Source: a virus
DNA length: 46,868 bases
IMG/VR virus record: IMGVR_UViG_3300031825_000370
Location: 1-46,868 of that record
Direction: 5' to 3' (one strand)
The notes under the pieces are model-generated. The model did no database searches. It was not told the DNA's origin and was given only the letters and a program-made list of their open reading frames with translations. Made by a program: the position numbers and the translations under genes. This document shows, one piece after another, positions 36,523 to 44,977 of this stretch (the first letter of the stretch is position 1; every line of letters starts with the position of its first letter).

Positions 36523-37640
36523 GCTTCGAATTCCGCCCCGCCATCCGCGAGCGCGTCTCGCTCCTCATCTCGCTTGCCGGCGCGTCCGGTTCCGGCAAGA
36601 CGCTGTCCGCCCTGAAAATCGCCCGTGGCCTCGCCGATGGCGACGACAGCAAGATCGCGTTCATCGACACCGAGGCCGGCCGCGGCCTGCACTATGCCCC
36701 GGCGCCCGGCGAGCAGCCCGGACCGAACCGCTTCGCTTTCCAGTATGCCGACATGCGCCCGCCGTTCTCGCCCGACGCCTATCGGGAAGCGATCGCGGCC
36801 GCCGATGCCGCCGGCTTCGAGGTGATCCTGATCGACAGCGCCTCGCACCTCTGGGAGGGCGAGGGCGGTGTGCAGGACATGCACGCGGCGCTTCTCGACG
36901 CCGAGGTGGAGAAGGCGCGCAAGAACCATTCCGGCAATTGGACCTTCGACGAGGCGAAGACCCGCGAGCGGCTGTCCGTGGGGGCCTGGAAGCTGCCGAA
37001 GATGCAGCACAAGCGGTTCGTCTCGCGGATGCTCCAGACCCGCGCGCACCTGATCCTCTGCCTGCGGGCGGACGAGAAGATGCACATGGAGAAGGTGAAG
37101 GACGAGCGCGGCCGCGAGAAGACCGTCATCATCCAGGCCAAGGATCTGCCGCCGGCCCAGCGCTGGAGCCCGATCTGCGAGAAGCGCCTGCCCTACGAGA
37201 TGACCGTCTCGTTCGTGCTCGCGCCGGACCGCCCCGGCTTCCCCATCCCCATCAAGCTCCAGGACCAGCACCGGCACGCCGTGCCGCTCGACGTGCCGCT
37301 GTCCGAAGACACAGGCCGCCTCCTCGCCAAATGGGCGCGGGGCGGCGCTGCCCCCACTCGCCCGGCCGCAACCCGAGACCAGGCCGAAGCGAGCGTGCCC
37401 GCCGCCGATCACTCCCCCCAGGTGCCGGCGGCGGGCACGGATCAGCTCGAGCAGCTCATGGAAGAAGGCCGCATGGCGGCAGAGCGCGGCACCGGCCCGC
37501 TCGCCGCATGGTGGAAGCGTATCGGGAAGCCGGCACAGCACGCTCTTGTGGGTCGGCTCGACACCGAGCTGAAGCCCGCCGCGCAGGCCGCAGACGCGGC
37601 GTTCCAGGCCGACCAGCAGGAGGAGCGGGCCGATGGATGA
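36519..37640 (+). CDS. RecA-fold ATPase, Sak4-like recombinase
   Basis: 373 aa from GTG at 36519. Walker A is GASGSGKT (residues 21-28) and Walker B EVILIDSASHLW (about 101-112). Later sequence includes RAHLILCLRADEKMHMEK and a conserved-looking PICEKRLPYEMTVSF. Sak4-type phage ATPases are RecA-like annealing or recombination factors and commonly pair with an exonuclease. The C-terminal ~100 residues are Ala/Pro-rich with a helical end (EQLMEEGRMAAERGTGPLAA) and are longer than in typical Sak4. Alternative: a generic AAA_24 phage ATPase with unknown role. Confidence 0.82.
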   Translation: MSFEFRPAIRERVSLLISLAGASGSGKTLSALKIARGLADGDDSKIAFIDTEAGRGLHYAPAPGEQPGPNRFAFQYADMRPPFSPDAYREAIAAADAAGFEVILIDSASHLWEGEGGVQDMHAALLDAEVEKARKNHSGNWTFDEAKTRERLSVGAWKLPKMQHKRFVSRMLQTRAHLILCLRADEKMHMEKVKDERGREKTVIIQAKDLPPAQRWSPICEKRLPYEMTVSFVLAPDRPGFPIPIKLQDQHRHAVPLDVPLSEDTGRLLAKWARGGAAPTRPAATRDQAEASVPAADHSPQVPAAGTDQLEQLMEEGRMAAERGTGPLAAWWKRIGKPAQHALVGRLDTELKPAAQAADAAFQADQQEERADG

Positions 37641-37941
37641 CGCTCAGGCCCGCCAGGTGCTGTCGCTGATCGACGCGGCGAACAACCTCGTCGTCGCGGC
37701 AGTCGAACAGTGGCGCGAGAGCGCCGATGATGATCGCGTGGGCGAGATGGTGTGCACCTTCGCCGAGACGCTGACGGTGCGCCTGATCGCATTCGCGATG
37801 CTCCACCGCAGCAACCCGGTGCGGGATGGTGCGCTGATCGCGTCGCACATGGGCGCGAAGCTCGCCCCGGAGGTGCAGAAGCTCCTCTCCTCCTTCATCT
37901 CCGACATGGCCGCCGAAGGCGAACCCGTGGGGCTGCAATGA
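37633..37941 (+). CDS. Small helical protein
   Basis: 102 aa. ARQVLSLIDAANNLVVAAVE, MVCTFAETLTVRLIAFAMLH, VQKLLSSFISDMAAEGEP. All-helical prediction by eye; overlaps the ATPase stop by 8 nt. Unknown. Confidence 0.6.
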   Translation: MDDAQARQVLSLIDAANNLVVAAVEQWRESADDDRVGEMVCTFAETLTVRLIAFAMLHRSNPVRDGALIASHMGAKLAPEVQKLLSSFISDMAAEGEPVGLQ

Positions 37942-38129
37942 GCAGGTACCTCACCGCCTCCGACAAGCGCGCAGCGATCGAGCGCGAGATCAAGATGCGC
38001 AGACGCGTCTATCCGCGCTGGGTAGCCGACGGCCGCATGACCCAGGCCAAGGCCGATTCCGAGATCGCGATCATGGAAGCGATCGCCGAGGACTACCGCG
38101 CCCAGGAGCAGAAGGAACGGCTGCTGTGA
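37938..38129 (+). CDS. Small helical protein
   Basis: 63 aa, MSRYLTASDKRAAIEREIKM, RRRVYPRWVADGRMTQAKAD. The 'REi..Rr.vYp.wv..grm....A..e...m..i' pattern is common in small phage proteins of unknown function. ATGA overlap upstream. Confidence 0.6.
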   Translation: MSRYLTASDKRAAIEREIKMRRRVYPRWVADGRMTQAKADSEIAIMEAIAEDYRAQEQKERLL

Positions 38130-38578
38130 CCACCACCGCCTCACTCACCATCCACGACGACGAAGCAGGGCAGATGCCACCCTATCCGACCTTCAACTTC
38201 GAACAGCACACCCCTGACGGGAAGTTCCAGGCCACGAACTGGACCGGGCCTGAAGGAGGGATCGTCGTGTACTGGCGCGGCGTGGTCGTGTGGAAGAGCG
38301 CCGGCATGTGGCGCCCGATCTCGGAAGCCAAGAAGAACGGCACGATCATCTGGGCGAAGTTCCGAGACGACATCTTCCCGGCGCTGCGGCCGGAGCGTGA
38401 CGACCTGAAGCGATGGAACGGCGTTCAGGTGCCATTGCGCCACCCCGGCGTTGCCGACGATGGCTTCGACATCGGGTGGAGCGTCGCCGCGCCGGTGGGC
38501 AGTGGTGGCTTCCCTGACGAATGGATCGAGGGGTTCATGCCCCTTCCCGCTCCTCCCACCACGGAGCCGCAGCCATGA
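38126..38578 (+). CDS. DUF551-like accessory protein
   Basis: 150 aa from GTG 38126. WTGPEGGIVVYWRGVVVWKS, MWRPISEAKKNGTIIWAKFR, and the C-terminal EWIEGFMPLPAPP. The 'PISEAKKNGTxxW... W..MPLP.PP' phrase is that of DUF551 and related phage accessory domains. Role unknown; overlaps both neighbours. Confidence 0.6.
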   Translation: MTTTASLTIHDDEAGQMPPYPTFNFEQHTPDGKFQATNWTGPEGGIVVYWRGVVVWKSAGMWRPISEAKKNGTIIWAKFRDDIFPALRPERDDLKRWNGVQVPLRHPGVADDGFDIGWSVAAPVGSGGFPDEWIEGFMPLPAPPTTEPQP

Positions 38579-38826
38579 CTCCCGACCAGACCGCCATCCA
38601 CGACGACGCCGACCGTTGTCCGATCTGCGGCGAGGTGTTCATTCGCGGCGCCCTATGCGCCATGGACGTGACCGAGGGGATTTGCCACGCAGAATGCTTG
38701 GAAGATGCCCCTGTGGTCGACCCGGAGACCGGAGAGCCCAAGGACGGCCCGGCCGACACCTTCCTGTGGTCTCCATGGCCTGCGCCGCTTCGCTCCCCAC
38801 CCACCAGCGAGCAGACCGATGACTGA
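38575..38826 (+). CDS. Small zinc-finger-like protein
   Basis: 83 aa. CPICGEVFIRGALCAMDVTE, then GICHAECLED: two Cys knuckles plus Cys/His residues could bind one zinc. Pro-rich end. Unknown function. Confidence 0.6.
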   Translation: MTPDQTAIHDDADRCPICGEVFIRGALCAMDVTEGICHAECLEDAPVVDPETGEPKDGPADTFLWSPWPAPLRSPPTSEQTDD

Positions 38827-39175
38827 GATCAAGGCCCCTGAGGGCGGCAGGCCCGTGAGCGAGATGCAGCGGAAGATTGCTCAGGCGATCTATGACGCGC
38901 CGACGACTTTCGATGGCGACCAGATCGCGGTTCATCTTGGCCTGAGCATGCACATCGACGAAGCGGTCGATAGCGTTGAGAAAGCCAAGTCCATCGTCAT
39001 GCAGGTGTGCATGGACGCAGCCCTCGCGGCCATGAAGGCCATACACGAGCCGACGCCGGTCATGGAGGGTACCGGAGACTTTCACATCGATTTTTGTTCC
39101 GGCTTCACCGAATTGTGGATGTCCGTTCTCGACGCCGAAATCTCCATCGCCGAAGGGGGCAAGGACAATGGATGA
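38819..39175 (+). CDS. Accessory protein
   Basis: 118 aa from MTEIKAPEGGRPVSEM. Helical segments QRKIAQAIYDAPTTFDGD, SIVMQVCMDAALAAMKAI and GFTELWMSVLDAEISIAEGG. Overlaps neighbours by 8 nt on each side. No family recognised. Confidence 0.55.
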   Translation: MTEIKAPEGGRPVSEMQRKIAQAIYDAPTTFDGDQIAVHLGLSMHIDEAVDSVEKAKSIVMQVCMDAALAAMKAIHEPTPVMEGTGDFHIDFCSGFTELWMSVLDAEISIAEGGKDNG

Positions 39176-39728
39176 TATCGACCACAAGGCGCTGGCGCTC
39201 AGAGTGGCGGCAAAGGTTTGTCACAAAGACCAAATGGTCGTGTGGTCAGGCGAAGTCGCCGAAGCTCTGCAAGACTTTATAAGTGATGACCTCGATTATA
39301 GTGATATTGTGTCACTTCATTCTGCTATCGAGCGTGAACTTAGGGACATCGTAAAATGCGCACTTGAACACCCTGAAACAGAACGCGCCCTTGCGGCCTT
39401 CCTGCGGGAGGCGGTGAGCCCGTGGAACTTTGATATGGATGCCGCCCCGAAGGACGGGACCGACCTTGATCTATTCGACGGTATCGGCGTCGTTCAAGGT
39501 GCGTTCACTTGGCCTCAATCTCTAGAAGAATGGTGGGAAACCGTAGGCGAGGAAGATGAGGTGCCGGACACCGAAGGATATCAAGAATATCTCGAAGGAG
39601 AGATGTTCGGGTGGATCGGCTGCGAGACGCTCAGCACGGATGTGCTTTACCTGAGCCCGATCGCATGGCGCCATCGGCCTAGTCCTCCGGTCCTCCCCAC
39701 CCCTCCAGCAGCAGGAAGCGGGGAATGA
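39168..39728 (+). CDS. Accessory protein with DUF551-like C-terminus
   Basis: 186 aa. HKALALRVAAKVCHKDQMVV opens a helical half to ~95. The second half, MDAAPKDGTDLDLFDGIGVV to SPIAWRHRPSPPVLP, follows the 'D.AP.DGt.i.l......WR..P.PP' pattern of phage accessory domains. The DNA of the first half is locally AT-rich. Unknown function. Confidence 0.55.
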   Translation: MDDIDHKALALRVAAKVCHKDQMVVWSGEVAEALQDFISDDLDYSDIVSLHSAIERELRDIVKCALEHPETERALAAFLREAVSPWNFDMDAAPKDGTDLDLFDGIGVVQGAFTWPQSLEEWWETVGEEDEVPDTEGYQEYLEGEMFGWIGCETLSTDVLYLSPIAWRHRPSPPVLPTPPAAGSGE

Positions 39729-40477
39729 CGGACCGTCCGATCCTGTTTTCCGCGCCGATGATCCGCGCCCTTCTCGCCGGGACGAAGACGCAGACGCGCC
39801 GGGTCATCAAGCCCCAGCCGGTGGAATGGAAAGCTCAGGTGATCGACATCACCAAGCCGATCTACGACGAAGATGAGGGCAGCTGGGGTCAGTGGCTGAC
39901 CGAATGGTCCGTGCCGTCTTTCGATATGCCGATGGGACAGCCGGAGCGCGAAATCTGGTGCCCGTTGCGCGGTCTACGTTATGCGGTCGGAGATCGGTTG
40001 TGGGTGCGGGAGACTTGGGCGATTAGCACCATTTACGACGGAGTTGCGCCGCGAGACCTGAACCCTGAGCGCGTTCCAAACTGGTGCGGCATCCGATTTG
40101 CGGCAACGGACGAACGGCTTGGCATCAAGGACCGCCCATCCATCTTCATGCCGCGCTGGGCGTCGCGCCTGACGCTCTACGTCACCGATGTGCGGGTGCA
40201 GCGGTTGCAGGACATCAGCGAGGAGGATGCACGGGCGGAAGGCGCCTATGTCGCGAAGGCCTCCCGCCGCGTGGCGGACGATTACGCCACCATGGCCCTC
40301 GCCGGCGCCTGGTTCCACACCGCCCGCGCTTGGTACGCCGATCTTTGGGACAGCATCAACGGCCCCGGCTCATGGGCCGCGAACCCGTGGGTGGCCGCCT
40401 ACACCTTCGCCGTCCGCGCCGGGAACATCGACACGCTGCCGGCGACGCTCGAACCAGCAGGAGGCAGCGATGCGTGA
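39725..40477 (+). CDS. ASCH/PUA-like phage protein
   Basis: 250 aa. RPILFSAPMIRALLAGTKTQ followed by TRRVIKPQP, then YAVGDRLWVRETWA and MPRWASRLTLYVTDVRVQRL, ending DLWDSINGPGSW. This order is typical of the phage protein family with an ASCH-like fold, sometimes labelled morphogenetic protein. ASCH domains bind RNA or modified nucleotides. The biological role in phages is not established. ATGA overlap upstream. Confidence 0.75.
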   Translation: MTDRPILFSAPMIRALLAGTKTQTRRVIKPQPVEWKAQVIDITKPIYDEDEGSWGQWLTEWSVPSFDMPMGQPEREIWCPLRGLRYAVGDRLWVRETWAISTIYDGVAPRDLNPERVPNWCGIRFAATDERLGIKDRPSIFMPRWASRLTLYVTDVRVQRLQDISEEDARAEGAYVAKASRRVADDYATMALAGAWFHTARAWYADLWDSINGPGSWAANPWVAAYTFAVRAGNIDTLPATLEPAGGSDA

Positions 40478-40673
40478 GCAGAGAGCATTCGCGGCGGTCG
40501 GACCGGATGGGAAAATCGACGTGCGCACGGTCCGCTCCACTGAGGCGGTGTCCGCTGCCGTAGTGGTGAATTTGCCCGGAGGCTGGCTAACACGCCAAAG
40601 GGAAGGCTGGCGCATCCGCCCCGTCCTGATCCGCATCGAAGACGCAGAGGAGCCCAGCCATGACCGCCGCTGA
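40470..40673 (+). CDS. Small protein
   Basis: 67 aa, MREQRAFAAVGPDGKIDVRT, then VVVNLPGGWLTRQREGWRIR. Similar short proteins with 'w...~~W.irpV.i' endings accompany phage accessory clusters. Overlaps both neighbours. Unknown. Confidence 0.5.
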   Translation: MREQRAFAAVGPDGKIDVRTVRSTEAVSAAVVVNLPGGWLTRQREGWRIRPVLIRIEDAEEPSHDRR

Positions 40674-42615
40674 TCGAGACCGGGAAGCCTTCGAGGCGTG
40701 GATGCGCGAGGAACATCCTCACTGCAATCTCGCGGGACTTCCTGGTGGGGAATACGTCTGGATGGTTGCGCGGTTCCAGTGGAAAGCATGGCAGGCCGCC
40801 CGCGCGCAAGCCGGCGAGCACATTGAGCCCGTCATCGTTGCTCGCCAGGGCGGGCCGGAAGCGCCCGGCAATCTGCCCATGCTCGAGATGGCATCCCTAT
40901 CCGAGGATGGGCAGAGGTTCACCGGCAAGCTGGACATCGTGGACGGCCAGATCGTCTACGAAGGCGACATGCCGCTTGCGCAGTTTCGTGAGCTATTCGA
41001 CACGGCGTGGCGGCCTCACGTCGGCCTGACGCTCACATCTCCAGCGCAAGCCAGCGAGCCGGTGGCGCCGGGAGAATATCGGCTTCCGTGTGACGTTCAT
41101 CTGCCGCCCAACACGTACATCCGCAAGGGCTGCGCGCTGGAAACGTTACTTTTTTCCTTGAAACGACGCGAGGGCTTTCCGGACGACGCCACGACGTTCC
41201 CTAAGCCCGAAAGCGGAGAGAGCGTCCACACCCACCCCGCGCAGGAGCCGGTGGCGGTGCCGGCGTGGATGGCCGCAGACGAGGCGTGGCAGGATCTCTG
41301 CGAAAAGGACGACCGCACGTCGATCGACTACCCCGGATTTGCCCTCATCCGTCAAGATGAGTTGGCGGGGTACATGGCCGCCGCCCCCATCTCCCCACCC
41401 GCCGAGAGCGGGGAGGCCGAATCCGCAATCCAGGAGATCGAGCGTCTGGTGTACGGCGGACAGCACAATGGCGCCGCATCACTCGCCCGCGCGGTCAAGG
41501 TGATCCGCGCCGCCCTCGCCAGCACCCCAGCCCCGCAGCCGGACGCCGTCTGCCCGACATGCTCCGGCAACGGACGGATCGGCGGCATGGTCCGCTTCGG
41601 CGACGGCGAGGTGGATGGCATCGAGGAACCTTGCCCCATGTGTTATGGAAAGGGCTATCACCAAGAGTGGTTGGAGGACGGCGCAGGAGCGCCATTCACG
41701 GACTGCAATAGCTGCGGCGGCACCGGGAAAGTGGACGCAGCCCCGCAGCCGGGCGGGGCGGTGAGTGATGCGTGGAGAGAGGCGGGTGAAAAGCAATTGC
41801 AAGTGCATGAGGCACTGCGAGACAGCGCATACCGCGCCGGGGCGCGCGCAGGCTGGAACGCTCAGTTCGCTGCCGACCCTGATGCCGCCATTGAGCAGTT
41901 GACGCGCTATCCGAAGGGCTCCCTCGCGATCATTCACGAGAAGCATGCATACGAGATGGGTTCCTCCGACACCCCAGCTCAGCAGCCGGGGTGGGCTTGC
42001 CCTCATTGCAGCGGAACAGGCCATCGTCAGGACAAGAAGACAGGCAAGAGCTACCCGTGCCCGAGGTGCGAGCCGACGGAGCAGCCGGGCGGGGCGGCCT
42101 TCGGCATCATCGATCCGGACTACGCGCGGGTCTTCACGCAAGCGAGGGCCATCGCATGGCAGGAAGGCTATGCGATCATGATGCACGGATCGTTTACCCG
42201 CGATCTGGACTTGCTGGCGGTTCCGTGGACCGACGCCGCAAGCGAGCCAGAGCATTTGGTGCGCCGGATCGAGACGGCCACGAAGCTCAAGAACATCTCC
42301 CGCAAGCCCGGAAAGAAGCCGCACGGCCGCATCGCGTGGACCCTCACGTTCCCGACGTTTGGCGACCCGCGCTTTGTGGATCTTGGCATCATGCCGCGCG
42401 CCCTCGAACCCTCTCCCTCGCAGTCGGACGCGAGGGCGGAGGCGAAGGTGCGCGAGGCGCTGGAGTGGTACGCCGAGCAAGTCGCGGGGTGCCGCAAGCT
42501 CGGGAACATCGGCGACCCGGCACGCCATGAACTCGACCGCGATGGCGGCAAGCGTGCTCGTGAAGCCTTGGGCGCCCTCCCCTTCCCCACCCCGGCAGGG
42601 GATGGCCAGCTATGA
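40660..42615 (+). CDS. Mosaic protein: multiple zinc knuckles and a nucleotidyltransferase-like motif
   Basis: 651 aa built of short modules joined by Pro/Ala/Gln linkers. Residues 9-50 are a small helical 'FEAWM..W.AWQAA' module, 140-175 another (NTYIRKGCALETLLFSLKRR). There are five Cys pairs: CPTCSGNG (298), CPMCYGKG (325), CNSCGGTG (349), CPHCSGTG (447) and CPRC (467). The CxxCxGxG repeats resemble DnaJ-type zinc knuckles. HGSFTRDLDLLAVPW (about 509-523) has the Gly-Ser...Asp-x-Asp pattern of nucleotidyltransferases. Residues ~595-640 (EALEWYAEQVAGC, DGGKRAREALGAL) are another common phage ending. It looks like a fusion of accessory small genes. No combined function can be named. Confidence 0.65.
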   Translation: MTAADRDREAFEAWMREEHPHCNLAGLPGGEYVWMVARFQWKAWQAARAQAGEHIEPVIVARQGGPEAPGNLPMLEMASLSEDGQRFTGKLDIVDGQIVYEGDMPLAQFRELFDTAWRPHVGLTLTSPAQASEPVAPGEYRLPCDVHLPPNTYIRKGCALETLLFSLKRREGFPDDATTFPKPESGESVHTHPAQEPVAVPAWMAADEAWQDLCEKDDRTSIDYPGFALIRQDELAGYMAAAPISPPAESGEAESAIQEIERLVYGGQHNGAASLARAVKVIRAALASTPAPQPDAVCPTCSGNGRIGGMVRFGDGEVDGIEEPCPMCYGKGYHQEWLEDGAGAPFTDCNSCGGTGKVDAAPQPGGAVSDAWREAGEKQLQVHEALRDSAYRAGARAGWNAQFAADPDAAIEQLTRYPKGSLAIIHEKHAYEMGSSDTPAQQPGWACPHCSGTGHRQDKKTGKSYPCPRCEPTEQPGGAAFGIIDPDYARVFTQARAIAWQEGYAIMMHGSFTRDLDLLAVPWTDAASEPEHLVRRIETATKLKNISRKPGKKPHGRIAWTLTFPTFGDPRFVDLGIMPRALEPSPSQSDARAEAKVREALEWYAEQVAGCRKLGNIGDPARHELDRDGGKRAREALGALPFPTPAGDGQL

Positions 42616-42869
42616 GCAAGATGGACAGCCACAACGCGCTCACGAGCGCATTCGTCCGCAATGTCCTCGCCGAGGTGATCCGCACGGGCGGCGATGACGC
42701 CGCCGTGATGGTCGTTGCGGAGTCAACGCTGCTGGGGGCGGTGTTGGCCTGCGAGAAGATTTTCGGGGTGAGCCGCCGGGCGTCGGTCGAACGGCTCAAT
42801 AGCCTTGTTCAGGCTGTCGAGGAGCGGCTGGGCGGCTCTGATCTCGCCCCGCCGGCAGGGGAGGGCTGA
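42612..42869 (+). CDS. Small helical protein
   Basis: 85 aa. LTSAFVRNVLAEVIRTGGDD, VLACEKIFGVSRRASVERLN. Helical throughout; ATGA overlap with the mosaic protein. Unknown. Confidence 0.55.
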   Translation: MSKMDSHNALTSAFVRNVLAEVIRTGGDDAAVMVVAESTLLGAVLACEKIFGVSRRASVERLNSLVQAVEERLGGSDLAPPAGEG

Positions 42870-42871
42870 CG

Positions 42872-43273
42872 ATGGCCGTCTATGTTGACCCTGCGATCTG
42901 GCCTTTCGGGCGCATGATCATGTGCCACATGTGGGCAGACACGACAGACGAACTCCTGCAAATGGCGCTCAAGATCGGCGTTCAGCGCAAGTGGATACAG
43001 GGGCACCAAACCCTGTCGCTCCCGCGCTACCGCAATGCCTCGTGGGTTCACTTCGACATCTGCTCGACCAAGAGGAAGAGCGCAATCCACCACGGCGCTA
43101 TCGAGACCGACAAGTACGGCCCCATTGAATGGCAGGCGCGACTGGATATCGCTTCCGGAGACCCGGAGCTAGTCGAATACGGTGAGAAGAAGCTTGCCCA
43201 ACTGGCAGTGCGACGCGCCGGCCGCGCCGCCCTATCCCCCGACACGCAGGAGGCCGAGCATGGCCGAGACTGA
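42872..43273 (+). CDS. DUF4031 family protein
   Basis: 133 aa. MAVYVDPAIWPFGRMIMCHM, WADTTDELLQMALKIGVQRK, then WVHFDICSTKRKSAIHHGAI. This is the DUF4031 pattern ('M.vYVDd...pyGRM.mcHM.ADt.~EL..mA..IGv...w.......HyDi....R..Ai..GA'). These small proteins are common in phages and bacteria; their function is not known. Length is longer than the ~85-aa core, with an extra C-terminal segment. Confidence 0.82.
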   Translation: MAVYVDPAIWPFGRMIMCHMWADTTDELLQMALKIGVQRKWIQGHQTLSLPRYRNASWVHFDICSTKRKSAIHHGAIETDKYGPIEWQARLDIASGDPELVEYGEKKLAQLAVRRAGRAALSPDTQEAEHGRD

Positions 43274-43835
43274 CGACATCGTGGCGCGGCTGCAACGACG
43301 GGAGGAGTTGTTCTTGGGCGGCACAGCGCTGGCCAATCCGGACGGCCCTGACGGCGCAGCCGAGATCGAACGGCTGCGCGATCTGTTCCGCCTCGACGGC
43401 GAACAGCACGCGCAGCATATCAAAGGGCTCACGGAAGCGCACGAAGCCCGCATCACCAAGTACGCCACCGCCCTCGCCGAGCGAGACGCGCAGATCGAGC
43501 GGCTGACGGCAGGGAAGGAAGCCGCAGCAACGGAGATCGTCAGGTTGGTGAAAGAGCGCGACGAGGCGCACGCCAACCACCAGTGGGCTCAGGCTCGCTT
43601 GGACCACGCCGAAGCCCGCGCCGAGACCGCAGAGCGCGAGCGGGACGAGGCGAGGGCCGAGGTGGAGCGCAAGGATGCGGCGCTGAAGCTGGCCTACGAA
43701 ACGCTCGCCGAGGCGTTCGGTCGTATCCACGGTTTGCCCCGCACGTCGGACACCACCTTGGCGAACCGTATCGGACAGACGCGCGCAAAGATCGAGACCG
43801 CCCTCACCCAGCAGCCGAACGAGGTGAATCCATGA
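43260..43835 (+). CDS. Coiled-coil protein
   Basis: 191 aa from MAETDDIVARLQRREEL. Residues ~35-140 form a long coiled coil (ATALAERDAQIERLTAGKEA, AETAERERDEARAEVERKDA). No enzymatic motif. Overlaps the DUF4031 gene by 14 nt. Probably oligomeric; function unknown. Confidence 0.65.
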   Translation: MAETDDIVARLQRREELFLGGTALANPDGPDGAAEIERLRDLFRLDGEQHAQHIKGLTEAHEARITKYATALAERDAQIERLTAGKEAAATEIVRLVKERDEAHANHQWAQARLDHAEARAETAERERDEARAEVERKDAALKLAYETLAEAFGRIHGLPRTSDTTLANRIGQTRAKIETALTQQPNEVNP

Positions 43836-44005
43836 CGGGGAACCTGATTATTGACGGTATCGTCGGCGTCACTGTCGCCCTCGGCATGGCATGGATCATA
43901 TGGGATTGTGCCTACGCGATCATCCTCGAATGGAGGTGCCGCGCCGCGTTCACGCGAGAGCAGGCCGCCCTCACCGCCAAGGGAGGCGAGAATGCAGAAG
44001 GGTGA
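43832..44005 (+). CDS. Small membrane protein
   Basis: 57 aa. MTGNLIIDGIVGVTVALGMA continuing WIIWDCAYAIIL is a membrane helix, followed by a soluble RCRAAFTREQAALTAKGG. ATGA overlap upstream. Unknown. Confidence 0.55.
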   Translation: MTGNLIIDGIVGVTVALGMAWIIWDCAYAIILEWRCRAAFTREQAALTAKGGENAEG

Positions 44006-44270
44006 GCTTGCGGCCGAGATCCGCGAAGCCATTGCGGATGATAAGATGGTCAAAACGCAGCTTTACCGCGCCGGGCGCATTGCCGGGCTGAAGGAGGCGG
44101 CGAAGGTGCAGGAAGCACGCATCGAAGAAGTTCTCGCCGCAATGGATGAGAACGGCGACGACATCAACGACAGAAATAACCCTAGAAGCGTTGCCCTACT
44201 GACGTTGAACATCGCGCAACAGGACATCCGCGCCCGGATCGCGGCCCTTGAGACGGAGGAGGGGAAATGA
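43992..44270 (+). CDS. Helical accessory protein
   Basis: 92 aa from MQKGELAAEIREAIADDK. AGRIAGLKEAAKVQEARIEE and LNIAQQDIRARIAALETEEG are charged helices. Overlaps both neighbours. Unknown. Confidence 0.55.
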   Translation: MQKGELAAEIREAIADDKMVKTQLYRAGRIAGLKEAAKVQEARIEEVLAAMDENGDDINDRNNPRSVALLTLNIAQQDIRARIAALETEEGK

Positions 44271-44668
44271 TGGATGACGGGTCGTGCATCCGGTGCGGGT
44301 GCGTCCCGCGCAATGCGTCCGGCCTGTGCGCGACGTGTGTCGATGAAGACGCTGTTCGTGCCGGAGAAGTCGAGGACGATGCGTCACAAGCGCTCTGGCG
44401 GCAAGCCCTCGATCAGGAGCGGGTTCCCGCCGCCCCCGGTGAAGATGTCCTCGCCACCGCCCGCACCGAAGCCCGGAAAGCGGCTCTGGAGGAGGCGGCG
44501 AAGATGGCGCACGAGCGGGGCCGTCTCGCTCTAGCTGCGAGCGAGTCCATGCCGGGTGGCATCCTCAGAGAACGTGAAGCTGCCGCTGGAGCCGAGCTTA
44601 TCGGGTTTGCATCCGCCATCCGAGCCCTGATCGGCGCCGATCCCACCACAGATAGCCAGGAGGGGTGA
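44267..44668 (+). CDS. Zinc-knuckle accessory protein
   Basis: 133 aa. CIRCGCVPRNASGLCATC is a four-Cys knuckle (about residues 7-24). A helical region rich in Ala/Glu follows (ARTEARKAALEEAAKMAHER). The 'ALEEAA' helix is a frequent tail in phage accessory proteins. Unknown function. Confidence 0.6.
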   Translation: MMDDGSCIRCGCVPRNASGLCATCVDEDAVRAGEVEDDASQALWRQALDQERVPAAPGEDVLATARTEARKAALEEAAKMAHERGRLALAASESMPGGILREREAAAGAELIGFASAIRALIGADPTTDSQEG

Positions 44669-44977
44669 ATGGACACCCGCCAAGAAAGCGTCGATGCCTT
44701 CTATTGGCGCCACGGGCCGTGCTGTGCAGGATGCGACTGGTGGAAGCACATCACGTCGTCGGCTGGGGAATGCACTCGCGCTGCGCCAGCGCCCGGCCAC
44801 GAGCGGTTTTACATGCTCGGAATCCAATCAGCCTCGCTCAATCCAGGCGCTGGCCACATCATCACGCCGCGCGACCACCGCTGCGGCGAGTTCGTGGACA
44901 CGTTCGACTGGCCTTCGCTCGGCCCGTTCTACCTGAAGCGGATCGGAGCCCCAGCCCAGCGCGAGGAGGCGCCGTGA
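44669..44977 (+). CDS. Cysteine-rich accessory protein
   Basis: 102 aa. FYWRHGPCCAGCDWWKH, GECTRAAP and HRCGEFVD give a Cys cluster with 'GPCCAGCDWW', typical of small phage proteins that probably bind a metal. Starts immediately after the previous stop. Unknown. Confidence 0.6.
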   Translation: MDTRQESVDAFYWRHGPCCAGCDWWKHITSSAGECTRAAPAPGHERFYMLGIQSASLNPGAGHIITPRDHRCGEFVDTFDWPSLGPFYLKRIGAPAQREEAP

